DNA of 64,000 nucleotides from Ecdyonurus torrentis (taxonomy: Eukaryota; Arthropoda; Insecta; Ephemeroptera; Heptageniidae): assembly GCA_949318235.1 (NCBI GenBank), contig OX439135.1:18244296-18308295 (forward strand), given 5' to 3'. Positions 12,651-26,089 of this stretch are shown piece by piece. How positions within the stretch are numbered: the first letter of the stretch is position 1; each line of letters begins with the position of its first letter. Under the pieces are notes generated by a model. That model was not told where the DNA came from. It did not search any database and saw only the letters and a list, made by a program, of their open reading frames with translations. The position numbers and the translations under genes were made by a program.

Positions 12651-13333
12651 GTATATATTATCTGTTAATAACATTATTATTTTTACTCCTTTAATAATTG
12701 ATTCTTATTCATTCTATTTATACAGGAAGCAAATTAATCGTCGCAAAAATACCTGGATTTTCTACAGAAGGATATACATCTCAAAATTCTCTACATGACA
12801 TTAATGTTGATGGTTTAATGACAACAAAAGATGCAACAATCAAATTATTCAATTCTACAAACATTCTCAAAAAATCTGACATTATAAAAACTTGCCATGG
12901 TACCATATGTTGTCAATTGACCTATAGTTTAAATAATATTAAAGATATAGATTTTAATTATAAATTACTAGCTTACGATGGATATAGAACTCATGCTGGT
13001 GGTCAGTATAAATCTGAAGTTCAAGTATGTTCACTAGTTGCATGCGCAGAAGATAATATTGAAAGTTGCGCATATGGATTTAATTTTTCAAAATATACCA
13101 ATTATATAGAATTTACTAATTTAAAGTTAAAAGGTATAAATCTAAAATCAGATGTTTTCATTCCTGATACTTTATTATCAAATACACTAGGTCCTATTAA
13201 TGCTGAAAATTTAATTTTTGTGAGTAAAAAAAATGGAGATAAATATGAAGTGGACTTAGATTTGAAGTTAGAAAAGGCAGTCAGTAATCTTCATACTTTT
13301 GGTTTGTACTATCATAATAAAGTTAATTTTTAA
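8062..13333 (+). CDS. Vanin-like amidohydrolase 1 (pantetheinase/biotinidase family), 7 exons
   Basis: Exons: 8062-8166, 9295-9417, 10094-10249, 10836-10996, 12054-12268, 12369-12515, 12726-13333. They join in one frame to 504 aa, the usual vanin length. Residues 1-19 form a signal peptide. The nitrilase-type triad is intact: Glu85 in DIIVFPEYGL, Lys185 in RYRKYNLF, Cys218 in GLITCFDIMF. The last exon holds the vanin C-terminal domain with paired cysteines (ICCQL, VCSLVAC). Family members cleave amides such as pantetheine (to pantothenate and cysteamine) or biocytin; the substrate here is not known. The C-terminus (HTFGLYYHNKVNF) has no hydrophobic tail, so the product should be secreted rather than GPI-anchored. 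Introns 1-5 match the neighbour at 17,549-23,229 in position and phase (0,0,0,2,1); intron 6 (phase 1) is absent there. Introns contain an inverted pair of family A MITEs, an (AT)n and a (GATT)n tract. Confidence 0.92.
9678..10022 (-). mobile_element. MITE family A, inverted copy in vanin-like gene 1 intron 2
   Basis: About 345 bp, ending TTAAAGCCATAG and CTATTCCTTTAA, so the ends are inverted repeats with TTAA. It is the reverse complement of the copy at 11,033-11,373. Shared internal marks are cccaactgtagc, cagtgatcagaaatt and gcaaattgcatactttacagt. Confidence 0.85.
10386..10467. repeat. (AT)n microsatellite
   Basis: About 40 AT units in intron 3 of vanin-like gene 1. Confidence 0.95.
11033..11373 (+). 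mobile_element. MITE family A, forward copy in vanin-like gene 1 intron 4
   Basis: Starts gaaggaatagaccagag and ends gtggtctatggctttaa, with inverted ends. Other copies: 9678-10,022 (inverted), 23,251-23,594, 36,961-37,297, 39,033-39,358, about 46,120-46,444, and a truncated one at 54,961-55,116. The TTAA borders suggest piggyBac-type mobilisation; no transposase is present in the window. Confidence 0.85.
12555..12648. repeat. (GATT)n / (GATTGCTT)n microsatellite
   Basis: Tetranucleotide tract with an internal stretch of gattgctt variants. It fills much of intron 6 of vanin-like gene 1, the intron missing from the other two vanin terminal exons. Confidence 0.95.
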
Positions 13334-13363
13334 TTATAATAAAAAAAGAAAATCAAGCCAATG

Positions 13364-13687
13364 CATGGCCTCTTCAGTCTAAGTATACAATACAGTAGAC
13401 TTCAGAAAATTCAATAAAAAATGGGGGGAAAATGTTGAAAAAAATGGGGGAAAATCGAACAAATTGAGATTAAAATACAAAAATTTGGTCAGAAAACGCC
13501 CCTGAATTTACAAGACTTTTAAAGCTATGTTGAACATACTAGAGTGGGTAGGGGGTATGCAAAAGTGAGAAAACCTTTTTGACAAAATATACATATGTTT
13601 GTCATTCTGAAAGCCGCACAAAAACGTGGTTAAAATTTACGACACTGAAATATTTTTTAAAAAAAGTCAAGGACTGAAGAGGATAGG
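13364..13687. mobile_element. Putative MITE just downstream of vanin-like gene 1
   Basis: Bounded by ggcctcttcagtc and the inverse gactgaagagg. About 320 bp, no coding content. Only one copy was noticed, so the assignment rests on the inverted ends. Confidence 0.4.
13413..13418 (+). terminator. Candidate poly(A) signal of vanin-like gene 1
   Basis: AATAAA 80 bases after the stop codon. Another AATAAA (13,338-13,343) lies five bases after the stop and seems too close to be the main signal. Confidence 0.45.
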
Positions 13688-14311
13688 GTTAGTAATAAAA
13701 TGATATAGAAAAATAAGGTATTTTACTTTCTCCTCCACTACAGTTCCGAGATTCTAACAATGTGGACGATAGGTCGACTTTCTGAACAATCACCCAAAAT
13801 GGCATACCAGTTTGTATTATACAAATAATCGATTGTTGGATTTTCAAATGACCTTGAAGCATTCTTAAATTCTCCGGACTGTATCTGTAATTGATTAAGC
13901 GCTTTGTAATGATTAACTCCTGGTATATTACTCAATCAAAAATTTATCTGTGGTTTCTTATATACTTAAATGTGTGATGTTTTATATATATTTTATTATT
14001 AAAAAATATTGCGTTCTATAATATTATGTGTTTTTATTGTAATGTTTGGATTTGTCTATAGGGTGTATGCGCATTACGTCATACTGGATTCGCTTCGACG
14101 CTATACAAGTGCAATGATTAATATTGCTCAGCATAGGAAAAATTACATTTTGGCCATTTTCTTTGGAAAGTTAATTTATTTTCTGTTATTATTTTTCCCA
14201 CATATCTTTAATTCAACTTGTTAACAACATCAATGCTCTCAAAAATATTGTATTTATAAGCTGGGAGATGTGTGTGGCAAGATATGTTTGTATACATATT
14301 TGAGGTGCAAT

Positions 14312-14318
<7 letters not shown>

Positions 14319-14399
<81 letters not shown>
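14319..14399. repeat. (GA)n microsatellite
   Basis: About 40 GA units. The open frames made of Ser-Leu repeats on the other strand are an artefact of this tract. Confidence 0.95.
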
Positions 14400-14401
<2 letters not shown>

Positions 14402-14740
14402 AACTACCATCTTTAAATTTCAATCTTAAAAAATGACATACTTTGAATGATAAAGCATCAAATAATTGTGATAAAATAAAATGATTGATAAGAGCAATAT
14501 AGACTTACTGATAACAACAATACGTGATGATAGTAACGGTCAAACTATTCTATATATTTGTGACAAATCATCATAGCACAGCTGTATCATCATAGGTAAG
14601 TATGGAAGTTTTGTTGTTGTTGTACTAATTAATATAATTATATAGGATCATCTCATGGAATTATTGCTTCATTTGTGGACTTACAGAAATTAATATTCAT
14701 AATAATTTTCAATATTAATTTAAAATTAATGCAGTATTGT

Positions 14741-14903
14741 TTAATAAAGGAACAATCGTTTTGAGGCTGACTATAAGCAATTTCGTTTACATCTGCTTCC
14801 ATTTCGATGTACTGCGCATGCGTAGTAAGTAGAAACGGAAGTGGATGTGACTGAAATCACTTAAAGTCAGCCTCAAAACAGTTGTTCCTTTATTATAGTC
14901 AAT
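14741..14903. mobile_element. Foldback MITE family C, short copy
   Basis: Ends aataaaggaacaatcgtttt and its inverse aaaacagttgttcctttatt, followed by a gaggctgac / gtcagcctc pair. The centre is tactgcgcatgcgtagtaa. Confidence 0.85.
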
Positions 14904-15210
14904 ATATTGCCACTTTTCATCAAGGTCCATATATAAGAGGTTAGATGTTTCGGGAAAAGTTTTGGCCAAGGTAGACCAATTCACCAAAGGCGTCATATCA
15001 CCACTTGCAACTTTGTTCACCTTATTAATGACGTAACTAGTGAACGGCATTGTATTGGCTTAGAACCAAGTACAATCCATCGCAAAATGAAATCGAATGC
15101 GCGAGTTTTGTGCTGCGCTAAACCTCTTTATTATATGGGCCTTGACTTTTCATAACTAAAATATGTCAATTTCATAAATGATCAATGATTTTTACTTCAC
15201 ATTATTTTCC

Positions 15211-15500
15211 TTAAAGGTGTAGAACACTTTGAACAAAAAACTTGTCTAATATTCTAACATATCTAAATATCAACGTTGATTTGGCCGGAGTCATTGATTT
15301 CTAATTTATTTTTCATTCACAAAACGGCAGCAGAGGGTTAATGACGTCACAGCTCGCTTGTCTCCGAGCACGTGGACTAGTGAGCTGTGACGTCACAAAC
15401 CCGCAGCTGTCATTTTGTGAATGGAAAAAAAAAATAGAAATCAATGAGTCCGACCAAATCAACAGACATATTTTTTGTTCAAGGTGTTCTACGCCTTTAA
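15211..15500. mobile_element. TTAA-ended foldback MITE
   Basis: Arms TTAAAGGTGTAGAACACTTT and inverse (gttcaaggtgttctacgcctttaa at the right end). The inner parts also mirror each other (gctgtgacgtcac / gtgacgtcacagct; ttcattcacaaaa / ttttgtgaatg). No transposase. Confidence 0.85.
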
Positions 15501-17548
15501 GTAAGTACTCAGAATTTAAAATAGAATATAATGTGCCTACTGTTATTAATTTTTTTTCTTTTTCTGTCTTCTAAATGATATTAATAACCTATAAAAAAAA
15601 TCTTAAAGGCCTTCAATTTTTATAATGTAATTTAATTTCACTGTAAATAAAATCAGAGCCAATTAAAACTTGGAAGGTTGCCAAAATGGCACAATAATCA
15701 AATAACACTTTAATATTATATAATCAAATCATCATATATAATTAGATTAATAAATGAATCATTATAGAAATAAAAATCGATTTATCGTTAGTTTATTTTA
15801 AAACGTGCTTTTATTATTAAAATAATATAAATTATGTTGTGCTCAATTTAGGAAAATTAGTTTAAATACATACGTTAAGTTTTACGTGCAGTTTTGTACG
15901 GTGTATTGTCAGTAATTATACTATTATTTCAAGTAATTATATTACGTAAGTAGAGATTTATGTGAACTTTTATAATGAATGACTGGAAAATAGCACAAAA
16001 TTAATTAACCGTATTTATAAAAATAGTTATTTTTAAAGAAAATTATAGACTAGCTAAATTTTTTGATCCTAATTCTAGAATTGATGATATTTACTCATTC
16101 AAATTTACAGCTATTAAAGGATTACGTGTTCTTATAGGGTGTATTCATTTATATTAAAGTTGATACCATGTTGAATCACTGAATATAACATGTGCCGCGT
16201 ATAGGAAAATGATACATTTTACCAGTTCAAAAAAAAAAAAAAAAAAAAAAAAGTAATTTTTTTGAGAGCATTGATGCTGTTAATAGCTTGAATTAGTATC
16301 TCAAGTATGTGAGAAAAAAAAATAAATTAACCGATTTCCTAAAGTAAATAGGGAAAAAAAGAAGTTTATCCTATGCTGAGCTATGTTGTTCATTACTCCA
16401 GTATGGCGTCCAAGCGCATTAAATATGACGTCATGCGCAAGCACCTTAAATAACGTGTATATTATGTCTTCGCGTTTGTTTCATTAAAGTGCTCATATTT
16501 ACATTGTTTCCTTAGTACACATATTTGATTTTAATTCAAAGCAACATTTGTAATTACTTTATTATTTTAATATATATTTATTTATTAAACACCAAGGTGT
16601 ACTTATACATATATAGGTCTACATTTTTTCATACTTTGTTATTTTGTAAGTAGTCATCATGACAAGACCAATGCTTGCTTTTACACATTGTTACTCTAAC
16701 TTACCTGGGTCAATAGATCATAATATATTCATATTTTTAAACATACTGGATCTTAGTATATTATTTAAAGTAATACCTACATTAAATTTATATTCTTTAT
16801 TATTATGGTAATACGCATGATATATTAGAATCGTAATGCTATGTGTGTTTTATTTTAATAAGTTTACTCCTTTTTCATAAAAGCATTTCATTTTAAGTGT
16901 TGGAGTAAAAAAAAAAAAAAATCATTTCTTCAGCTTTAATTAATATGTAATGAATGATACTTGTAATAATGATATTTGAAATAAATAATTGTCTAACAAA
17001 GTTTTAAAACCACATTTTTTAAAATTTGATAAATATTGTTTAGTTACAAAATGTTGTAAGTTCGCAAAGTAAAAAGGAAAGAAAAGTGTGTTTTTTATTT
17101 TTTTTTTATTATTTTAGTGTTAAGGAGCTAAAATGTTATTTCTTTAGATTAAAAATGCTTTTCATGCAGTTTTTGTAATTCAAAACAGGACAACTCTGTA
17201 ACAGGTGACCATTTAAAGAATTTTTATAATTAAAATAATTTAAAAAGAAATATAAAAAAACATTTTTGGAAAACTTATAAATATATCTGCTTTTGTTTAT
17301 TTTGTTAATGTCAGATATTAATACTTTTTTTTACTTTTTTCTTTATGTCTTTATTTCATTGTTAGAGACACATAATAGATATTGTAAAAGGTATATAATA
17401 AAAAATAAATAATAAAAATAAAAAATTGATCCGACCGATAAGGCTTTGCTCAATTATATATTGTGTTAAAAAAAAAAAAAAAAAAAAAAAGTAGAGTGTA
17501 CACAACTATTTTTCTTAACATAATAAGTATGTTTATTGTATACAGTTA

Positions 17549-18276
17549 ATGATGCAGAGACGTAAAGTGATATTCGTGCTCCTCTCATCTCTATTGATCT
17601 CACCACTAATATCTGACGTCAGTGGCAATGTGATCCAAGTACAAGCTAATGATAACTCAAATAAAAAAGAAACCAACAATCATGTACCTTATCAGGTAAG
17701 AAATGTACACTATAGATCAAATATTTACTATAGTTTAAAGTTTTTATTATTTGAATAAATTGGAGGTAATCTTTTCAAACTCGTTCCAACATTTTTTTCT
17801 TTTGGTATTTTTGTTTGAAATACTTCTTTTTGTTTTTGGTTGTATTTACATTTGTTAAACGTAGTGACCGCAAATGGCAAAATAGCAATAATGAAAAAAA
17901 AAAAAAAAAAAAAAAAAGGAGTTTTATGTAATATATAATATTTAATTTTGTTATTGAAAATCTTGTAAATACACATTTTCACAATGTTATTGAAAACTAC
18001 ATGATGGTATTGTGGAATAAACGCTTATGACGTCAACAAACGTTGGAAATCGGTCAATAAAAGCGTAAATGACGTCAAAAGTTTCAAAGAAGTTGCAACT
18101 TATAGTTAAACCTAAACTTTATTTGACTACTTTTAAATTGTTGTAACAAAAATAACATCTTAACTACGGTTTAAGGCAGGAAATCAGGTACTACGGGATT
18201 TGACTAAAAAATTGTAAAAAAGGAAAAATCTTAAATTTCACACAGTGATACATTAGGATAAGGTATCTCAAAAATG

Positions 18277-18312
<36 letters not shown>

Positions 18313-19091
18313 GGGTTACCATGCTAGATTATAAATATAAATTATCATTTTTTTTTTAATTTTTAGTCCCATAAGAGCCCATGTTAATTTCAATCATTAT
18401 TTTCTCTCTGATGGTCACGGGTTCTGAAAGTTGTATCATAGGTAGCTGTTACAAAAAACTTTCAAATGGCATTATTAAATTTCAAAGTGTTTGTTTTTAA
18501 ATTTTGAGATACAAGCCATCTAAATACAACTCTTAATGATTGGTTAAGTGTTTCAACTTACGAGGGTTAGTGATGTAAAAGTATAGCAAAAATGTGTATA
18601 AGTTGTTGTTTTTTAACACCTATTATTTAGTGTGTATACAAAATACATTATAAAATTTTATGTTATTTTAAAATTAACAGCAAGGGAAAGATGTGAGTTA
18701 CACAGCAGCTGTGGTAGAGTTTGCTCCTGTAGAATCTTTGACTGATCCTCCATCACTTATCTTGTCCACAAATATGGCGGAGTATCAAGATTTTGTACAC
18801 GAAGCTAAAGAAAAGGTTAGTAATTAAAAAGGTTATTACTACTAGTTTTAACTAGAATATCAGCAAACATATAATTAGTATTTTTATTTTTAAAAATTAT
18901 AATAAAATTTAAGGAATTTAAATATTTTTATGTTTGAAAAGATAGTAGTTTTTGAAAAACTAGAAACTTTTAACTTTTTTTTTCTTTTAAAGATGATTGA
19001 TAATTATTTCTATACATATGAAAGAAATTTTAGAGACAAAATCTTAGAATGGGAGGATAAAAAAGTATTTGATAATAATATAAGGCACTTG

Positions 19092-19152
<61 letters not shown>

Positions 19153-22145
19153 CTTCCTCTACAGTATTCGTTTTGCATATTGGTTTGTTTATTGATTAAT
19201 TGATTGCTTTTATTTATATATTTTTAACATAACAAATTTAAGTTTTTTGTAAAAATATATTTAATTGCAAATAAAATAAATCAAATGTACTTACAGCCTA
19301 GCTTTTTATTTTTTATTTCTATAACTTGACAATTTTAATCAAATGATTAAAATAACATATTATTATATTCCGATTTGACTCATTTCAATTTTTATAAAAA
19401 ATCAACACATAAAAACAGCTCTCATAAGTAGAAAGTTTAATTATGCGTTTTTGTTTCAGGGAGCAGATATTATCGTATTTCCCGAGTACGGCTTAACCAG
19501 TACTTTTCCATCAGATAATCGATCTCTTGCACGAGAGTTTGGGCAGATAATTCCGTCACCAGAGGAATTAGCAAACCCTTGCAATACTTACAATTCAAGC
19601 ATGGAATATGAGGTAAATTTTATGACATTATTTTTTTCTTAATATAAAAACAGAAGTAATAATGTAATAGTTATTCTTATTAGGTGCCAAGATAAAAAAA
19701 AAAGTATTTCATTTTCAGAAAAAGCTTGTATTTTATTATTATTAATAGAAAAAATTGTTGTTGTTTTTGTGTGGAGGGGGTACCCTTGAAGTGTTTTTAA
19801 TTATACTGGTCAAATTATTACTATGCATGATTAAAACTGCCTGCTTTTTATAATATTCGTGTCGATTTATGAAACAAAATCATCCTACAGCATATGCAAC
19901 TTTTTCAGCTTAACTGTAATGCCGGTTGCCTATTCAATCAAATAAAGGATACATTATTACATGCTTATTTTAAATGTAGAAAATTCAACGTTGTAAAGTA
20001 TTTTGCACATTATAAAACAAAACTTTGTAATTTTGAAGTAGATTAAACGTAGAATGGAGGTTATCAGTGGGGTAAGTGGCAAAAGCTTAAGTTCACCTAA
20101 ACTTAAGCATTACGCAATCATGTTTTCATTTTTTTTCTCAAGAAATCTACTGCATTGTAGCCGGAAATAACTTCAGCGAGGAAAACTAGACAAACTTTTT
20201 AGTGTTGTTATTATAAGCTAACAGAAATGTTGAATAAAACATAAATCCTTCATAAATTAGTGTATTTTCTTTGCTCTACTAAAGAAATTACGTATATTTG
20301 CCTAAAAAAATCTTCTATCGTCACAGTTTTTTTTTTTAACGTAACACTTTTTTTCCAAACGTAACACAGTAAACAATTAGTAATTTTTATGAATTTAAAT
20401 TTGTGTGTGTTAATAATAGCCAAAGTGATGTTAATGCTATTATATTTTCCAGACTCTACGACGTTTATCATGCTACGCTAAAGACTCCAGTATTTACTTG
20501 GTTGCCAATTTGATTGAGAAATTTTTATGTGACAAATGTACTGAAGACAATGTCTTACTTTACAATACAAATGTGGCATTTGATAGATTTGGAAATGTCA
20601 TTGCAAGGTATAGTTTATTAAAATTTTAAGTAGAACATTTTGAAATCTATTTAATAAATATTGCAATTTTTATGGCTTCTTTTGAATAGCATATTGCTAG
20701 AATTACAAATCAAAAATTATTTATTAACTAATAGGCAGTTCAAAGCAATATAAAATGTTACAACAAGCTTTGGTCTTGTTAAAACTTAAACTAATTAACA
20801 AAATAATAATAATTAATGATAATACAGATACAAAATATATGCATAAGTAAAACACACATGGAAAAATTAATTACGTAATTTATACTGCTTTGAATAATTA
20901 GTACTACTATATAAAGCACTATTTTGTAATTACTAATATAATAACATACGTAATTATGCTGAACCTCTTAATTTTTATGTTATGTAATATAATCACTATA
21001 CAATATAGTATGGATTATGTTTTTATGTATAAATTTTGCTACATGGTGCTCGCACAATTATTACATATTTATTTTTATCCATACCGCAAAGTATTATTTT
21101 TTCAATAAAAAAAAACTAATAAAACATGCATATTAATGTAAAAAAGGTTCAAGTGGTAATAGTGTATTTAAAACTACAATATTTATTCCTTTTAGATATC
21201 GAAAATTCAACTTATTCGCTGAGTTTGCATTGAATCAAACACCAGAACCAGAACATTCGACTTTCGTAGCAGATTTTGGAGCTAAATTTGGATTGATGAC
21301 GTGTTTTGATATCATGTTTGAATCACCAGCCGTTACCTTGGTTACCGAATATCACGTGACTGATATCATCTTTCCTTCAGCGTGGATACAAGAACTGCCT
21401 TTTTTGACAGGTAATAAAAAATAATAATAAAAATGAAAAAAAAAAAAAAAATAATAATAATAAAAAAAAAAAACGCTATAGTTTTTAAGGGTACTGAAAG
21501 TATTGTTTTAAATTATTATTTAAAGTTATAAAAGGAGGCTATATTGAAAAAAACAGCCGAAATGCTTATAAAACGATAGTTCTGTTACATGGCTATCAAA
21601 AGGATGCAAAATTAAAAGTTATATAAAAAAAAAACTCTCAATAATAATAATAATAATAATAAAAAGGATTTAGCAATAAAACACAATTAAAAATGTATAT
21701 AAATATAAAAAATATACATGTTAGTACTGTAAATCTCTTGATCTGAAAAATAAATAAACATTCAGGTCAAAAAACGTGTTAAATCTTACAGAAATTTTTA
21801 CTGTTTGCTATCAAAGTATATTAATATTCCCAAATTGACCCAATATCATTCTTCAATAAACGTTACAGAATCAACTATTATTAGTCATCCCATTAAAGAT
21901 TTTTTTCTCTAAAATAATAATCACATACAATAATTTTAAAAAGATTTACATTTCAATAAAGCATTTTTTTTTTTTTTTATTATTATTTCAAACACACAAA
22001 TATACAAAGTCCAACCAAGGCATAGCCTTATCGGTTGGTTCATTTATTGTTACACAATCATGTCTTATTATATTATATTACTACATATACATATTTTTTA
22101 TTATATATATTTCAAAAGCAAATAAAGTACGTATTTACACAAAAA

Positions 22146-22187
<42 letters not shown>

Positions 22188-23229
22188 TCACAACAGTGTT
22201 AAAAATATATATATATTTTTTTAACTTTTTTCAAACTTTTTTTACACTTTTTTTACACTTTTTATAAACTTTTTTTTTCTTTTTTTTTTGTATAATAGCG
22301 AAGCTTTAAAATGCACGAGTAACTCTGCATCTCTTGCAAAGTACATTGATTCAACTCCTAGAAAAAAAAATTATTTTTAGCAAGCTATTTTATTCAACTA
22401 TAAATTATCATTCAAAATACGACTCTAATTTTTCTTATTATAATTTTTAGGCGTACAAACTCAAATGATGTGGTCCTATGCCATGGACGTAAATTTCTTA
22501 GGTTCAGGATATAATAATGCAATATCAGGAAAAGGAGGAAGTGGAATTTATAATGGAAAATCAGGAGTTATTATTGAAATAACACCTTGGGAAAAAACAA
22601 GTACTTATTTAATAGGACAAATACCAAAAACGAATGAAAGTAAAACGGATAATGAAGTTATTATTGACTCTAATATTATTAGATTACGGCGGGAAAATTC
22701 AAATAAAGTAATTCCCTATTACTACCAAGAAAATTTAACGAATTATACAACACAATTTATAACATTAACTAGCGAAATAATTATACATAATATATGTGAT
22801 AATGGTTTATGTTGTGAAATTCAAATTTCAGGTCAAATTTTTGATGCAACTATATTACGTTTAATAGCATTTAATGGAGAAAGATCTTTTGGTAACGGTT
22901 ATTATACAAATTTTAAAATTCAAACTTGTGGTATTATACGTTGTAAGAATCCTGATGATCCAATACAAAATTGTGCATTATTAATGACTAATGAAGCTCA
23001 AAATATTACAATTAATAGCTTAAAAATAAAAGGTAATTTTAGTAAAGATGGAATAATAGGACCCAATACTGTTGATGGAAAATTTAAAATTTTACCAGGT
23101 GATATGTTTAAATTTAATAAAATCCCTGGTGAATTAACTGATGAAATTAGCTTGGAGTTAATGCAACCTATTACTGAAAATATTTTAACATTTGCTTTAT
23201 GGGGTAGAGTTTATCCTAAAATAATTTAG
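17549..23229 (+). CDS. Vanin-like amidohydrolase 2 (pantetheinase/biotinidase family), 6 exons
   Basis: Exons: 17549-17695, 18681-18815, 19460-19612, 20453-20607, 21196-21410, 22451-23229. They join in frame to 527 aa. Two ATGs are adjacent (17,549 and 17,552); I used the first. A signal peptide is clear (IFVLLSSLLISPLI). The triad is intact: Glu103 (DIIVFPEYGL), Lys200 (RYRKFNLF), Cys233 (GLMTCFDIMF). The catalytic half is very close to gene 1 (ADFG-FGL-TCFDIMFESPA). The C-terminal domain is far more diverged: gene 1 and the lone exon at 26,400 share a YDG-RTHA-G block and LLSNT-GPI, which here read FNGERSFGNG and IIGPNTVDG. The last two exons of gene 1 are one exon here. No GPI-type tail (ends FALWGRVYPKII). 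Exon 5 could also splice, in phase, to the exon at 26,400-27,229. Confidence 0.9.
21411..22450. other. Repeat-rich intron 5 of vanin-like gene 2
   Basis: Holds (TAA)n and A runs, a T run of more than 30 (22,148-22,184) and the phrase agtccaaccaaggcatagcc-ttatcggttggtt (about 22,010-22,044). The last is the inverse of the retroelement-tail phrase ccgaccgataaggctatgcc seen at 61,075. It is likely the 3' end of a small retroelement inserted on the minus strand. Confidence 0.45.
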
Positions 23230-23830
23230 TACACGGCAAAAAATTAATACTTAAGGCATAGACAGCATGAAAACATTAGCATTTATATAACAAAACACTT
23301 GATGGGACTTACATAAATAACATTAATTGGTCTCTAATTGGTCTCAAACCCACTGTAGCGCCGTAGAAGTGATCGATTTTTTTTTGTTTATATGCAATAC
23401 GCACAACATTTTCATACTAGTTTTTGCCTGTTTTTGACGTCATAATCAGAAATATTCACGCAAATTGCACATTTTACATTTTTTTTACGCTCTATTGTGG
23501 GGCCACATTTACATTCTGGTAAAAATTATCATAAGTTTTTTAGATCCCATTTTGTGATAAAGAACATGTTGTTTCATGTTTTCTATGCTTTTAAGGCAGG
23601 TATTAAATCCTGTAAATGTAATAGGTAGACATATATAGCCTAGAACACAGGTATTATTATACTACAATAATACCTAATGCAGGTACAATATGGTACAATA
23701 AAGTTGCGACTCACATAGATTGAGTGGTATTGTAGTTTATAACTACTTGTTCCATATTAAAGTGTACCTATATTGCATAATACAGGATTCGTGTACATAT
23801 CTGCCATAGGTAGTAATTATTTCCGTGTAA
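23229..23830. mobile_element. Family D element interrupted by a family A MITE
   Basis: Outer ends tacacggcaaaa and ttccgtgta are inverted repeats. The body (aataggtagacatata, aacacaggtattattatact, tttataactac) matches the copies at 26,090 and 42,030. The family A MITE at 23,251-23,594 sits inside it near the left end. The element abuts the stop codon of vanin-like gene 2, so it may supply its 3' UTR. Confidence 0.72.
23251..23594 (+). mobile_element. MITE family A, nested copy
   Basis: Ends ttaaggcatagacagcatgaaaac and ttctatgcttttaa. It lies within a family D element, so it inserted later. Confidence 0.8.
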
Positions 23831-23843
23831 GTTTATTTTAAAG

Positions 23844-24139
<296 letters not shown>

Positions 24140-24221
24140 ATAGTTTTTATTGAGAGGCCATAAAAGGTATACACCCACTTAAATATAATTATATTGTCAG
24201 AGTTTTACACCAAGATAAAGA

Positions 24222-24613
24222 TAGTACAGTATGTTTTATAAGAAATGGGACGCAAATGATTTTACGTATTTTTAACGCACCAATACGAGTTGATGAATAA
24301 CAATGAGAGAGATGTTCACTTTCACTGCTGCACTTCTCCACCTTTTTCTTGACTTCTATCATTTTGATGATCCAATTGGTCAAGACAGGAAACGATTCGT
24401 CCAAGCAAGTGATAAGTAAACATCATGCAAACAAGAGAGAAGGAATAATGGGTGGGCGAGCATATTTTGGCGTTTTGATAAAATTCAAGTAAAAGGCGGA
24501 GAAGTGCAGCAGTGAATATTCTCTCTTATTGTTATTCATCAACTCGAATTGGTGCGGTAAAAATACGTAAAATCCTTTGTGTCCCATTTCTTATAAAACA
24601 TACTGTACATTAC
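24222..24613. mobile_element. Foldback element
   Basis: Arms of about 140 bp. Left: acagtatgttttataagaaatggga ... caatgagagagatgttcac ... ctgctgcacttctccacct. Right: the inverse, ending cccatttcttataaaacatactgta. The loop is about 110 bp, with no coding content. Confidence 0.8.
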
Positions 24614-25424
24614 AGTATAATATATTTTCAAATAAAGCTATTATTACGCAGTATTTAATTACAAACATTGTATCAATATACAGAAATGGCTATAAAGCTC
24701 TCTAAACATATCGTAGGAATTCGGTTTTTAATTCATCACAATCAAGATTAACAAAATTTAATATTCTTATATTCTATACATATATTCTATATATTCTATT
24801 TGAAATATAAAAAAAAAAATCAACATTTTAACATAGTTTTCAGAAATATACAATTCATACATTTAAATATTGTGGTTTTTTGTGTAAAGGTTAGGTTAAG
24901 AAATACCCTAAAAATAATAATAATTATTTTGTTATTTAATTGATAAAATGCACTGAAATACATGTTTAAATAAATATTACTGAAATACTTTTGAAAAGTA
25001 TTTTATTTATAAAGTACCTTATTTATTATTGATTTTATTGGTTTAAGTAAAATCAAGAGATGGATTTTTTTTTTACCTTTTACATCATATAAAAGAAGCT
25101 TCTTGATACAAATATAGTATGCATTGCATATTTTATACAAAAAGTTGGCGTATAAATAACAAAAAAAAAACAAACAAACAAAAAAAAAAAAAAAACAACA
25201 TAAAACGCTAAAACATTACTGTTTATTATTAAGTTACGTTCTAGCTTAAAATATTTTTAACTGAGTACAAACATGCTGAATGAGAATTATTTTGGGAAGA
25301 ATTTATTATGCAGTATGTATATTATTATTAAACCTTAACATTTAGACATAAGGATATTTTGGGCTGCCTATACTGTAGAAAAGAATCCATATTGATATAT
25401 CAATGAATAAATATAAGTGTTTAT

Positions 25425-25885
25425 AGACCCTTTGCACATTCTTGCGCTTTGTTGCCATGTTTGTGGTGCCTAATGAATTGTCCAACATAGGGAAAACATC
25501 ATTTTTCCTAATTTTTCACAGAAAAAGAATTTATTTCAACTGAACGAAATTTTCTCACATTATTCAAACTTATTAGAAGCTATAAATAAGGCTTTGATTG
25601 AGGTTTGAAGCTTCTTTTGCTATTAAAAAAATTTGATGTGATGCGCTGATTTTGCGCTACCACCAATGGTTTAATTTTGTTGCATATTGTAATGTTTTGT
25701 ATTTTTATTGTAATATTATTGGCTCAATTTATGGCCAAGGTTCATGTAATATGGCTGAAATAGCCCTGTATGCGCCTTAATAAAAGATTATTATTATTAT
25801 TATTAAAAATGACGTTTTTCCTATGCTAGCTTATGTATTCCTGACTAACAAAATAGCTGCTCTAAAATATGAGTGTAACCTGTCT
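25425..25885. mobile_element. Family G MITE with an (ATT)n-tailed insertion
   Basis: Begins atagaccctttgcacat and ends gtaacctgtctata. It matches the copy at 34,057-34,357 (cctaatg-attgtcca, gctttgattgaggtttga). Between about 25,640 and 25,803 it carries extra sequence ending gccttaataaaagattatt-attatt. That resembles the end at 45,880-45,903, as expected for a small retroelement tail. Confidence 0.55.
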
Positions 25886-26089
25886 ATAAGTATTGCTATT
25901 GATAATTTTGAAAACTATTGTAAACATACTTTCAGTACCCTTAAAATTATATAAAAAATATAAATATATTATTATCGCATTATTTTAATAAACAGTAAGT
26001 CAGTACTCCTTCACAAAGGATGTTAAATTCTGCGAAAATTAATTTATATTAAATACTGTAACAATATTAAATTACAATTTGAATTCAAA

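Larger units (their letters stand above)
13690..17548. other. Spacer between the two vanin-like genes
   Basis: No gene is supported. It holds a long (GA)n tract (14,319-14,399), a family C MITE (14,741-14,903), a TTAA-ended foldback (15,211-15,500) and two related MITE-like sequences. These two share a gggtgtatgcgcattacgtcat-type block at about 14,057 and, inverted, at about 16,370-16,450. The retroelement-tail phrase ccgaccgataaggct ends in an A run at about 17,428-17,491. Confidence 0.5.

Noticed and set aside
14208..14423. Ser-Leu repeat frames on the minus strand
   Set aside because: Artefact of the (GA)n tract.
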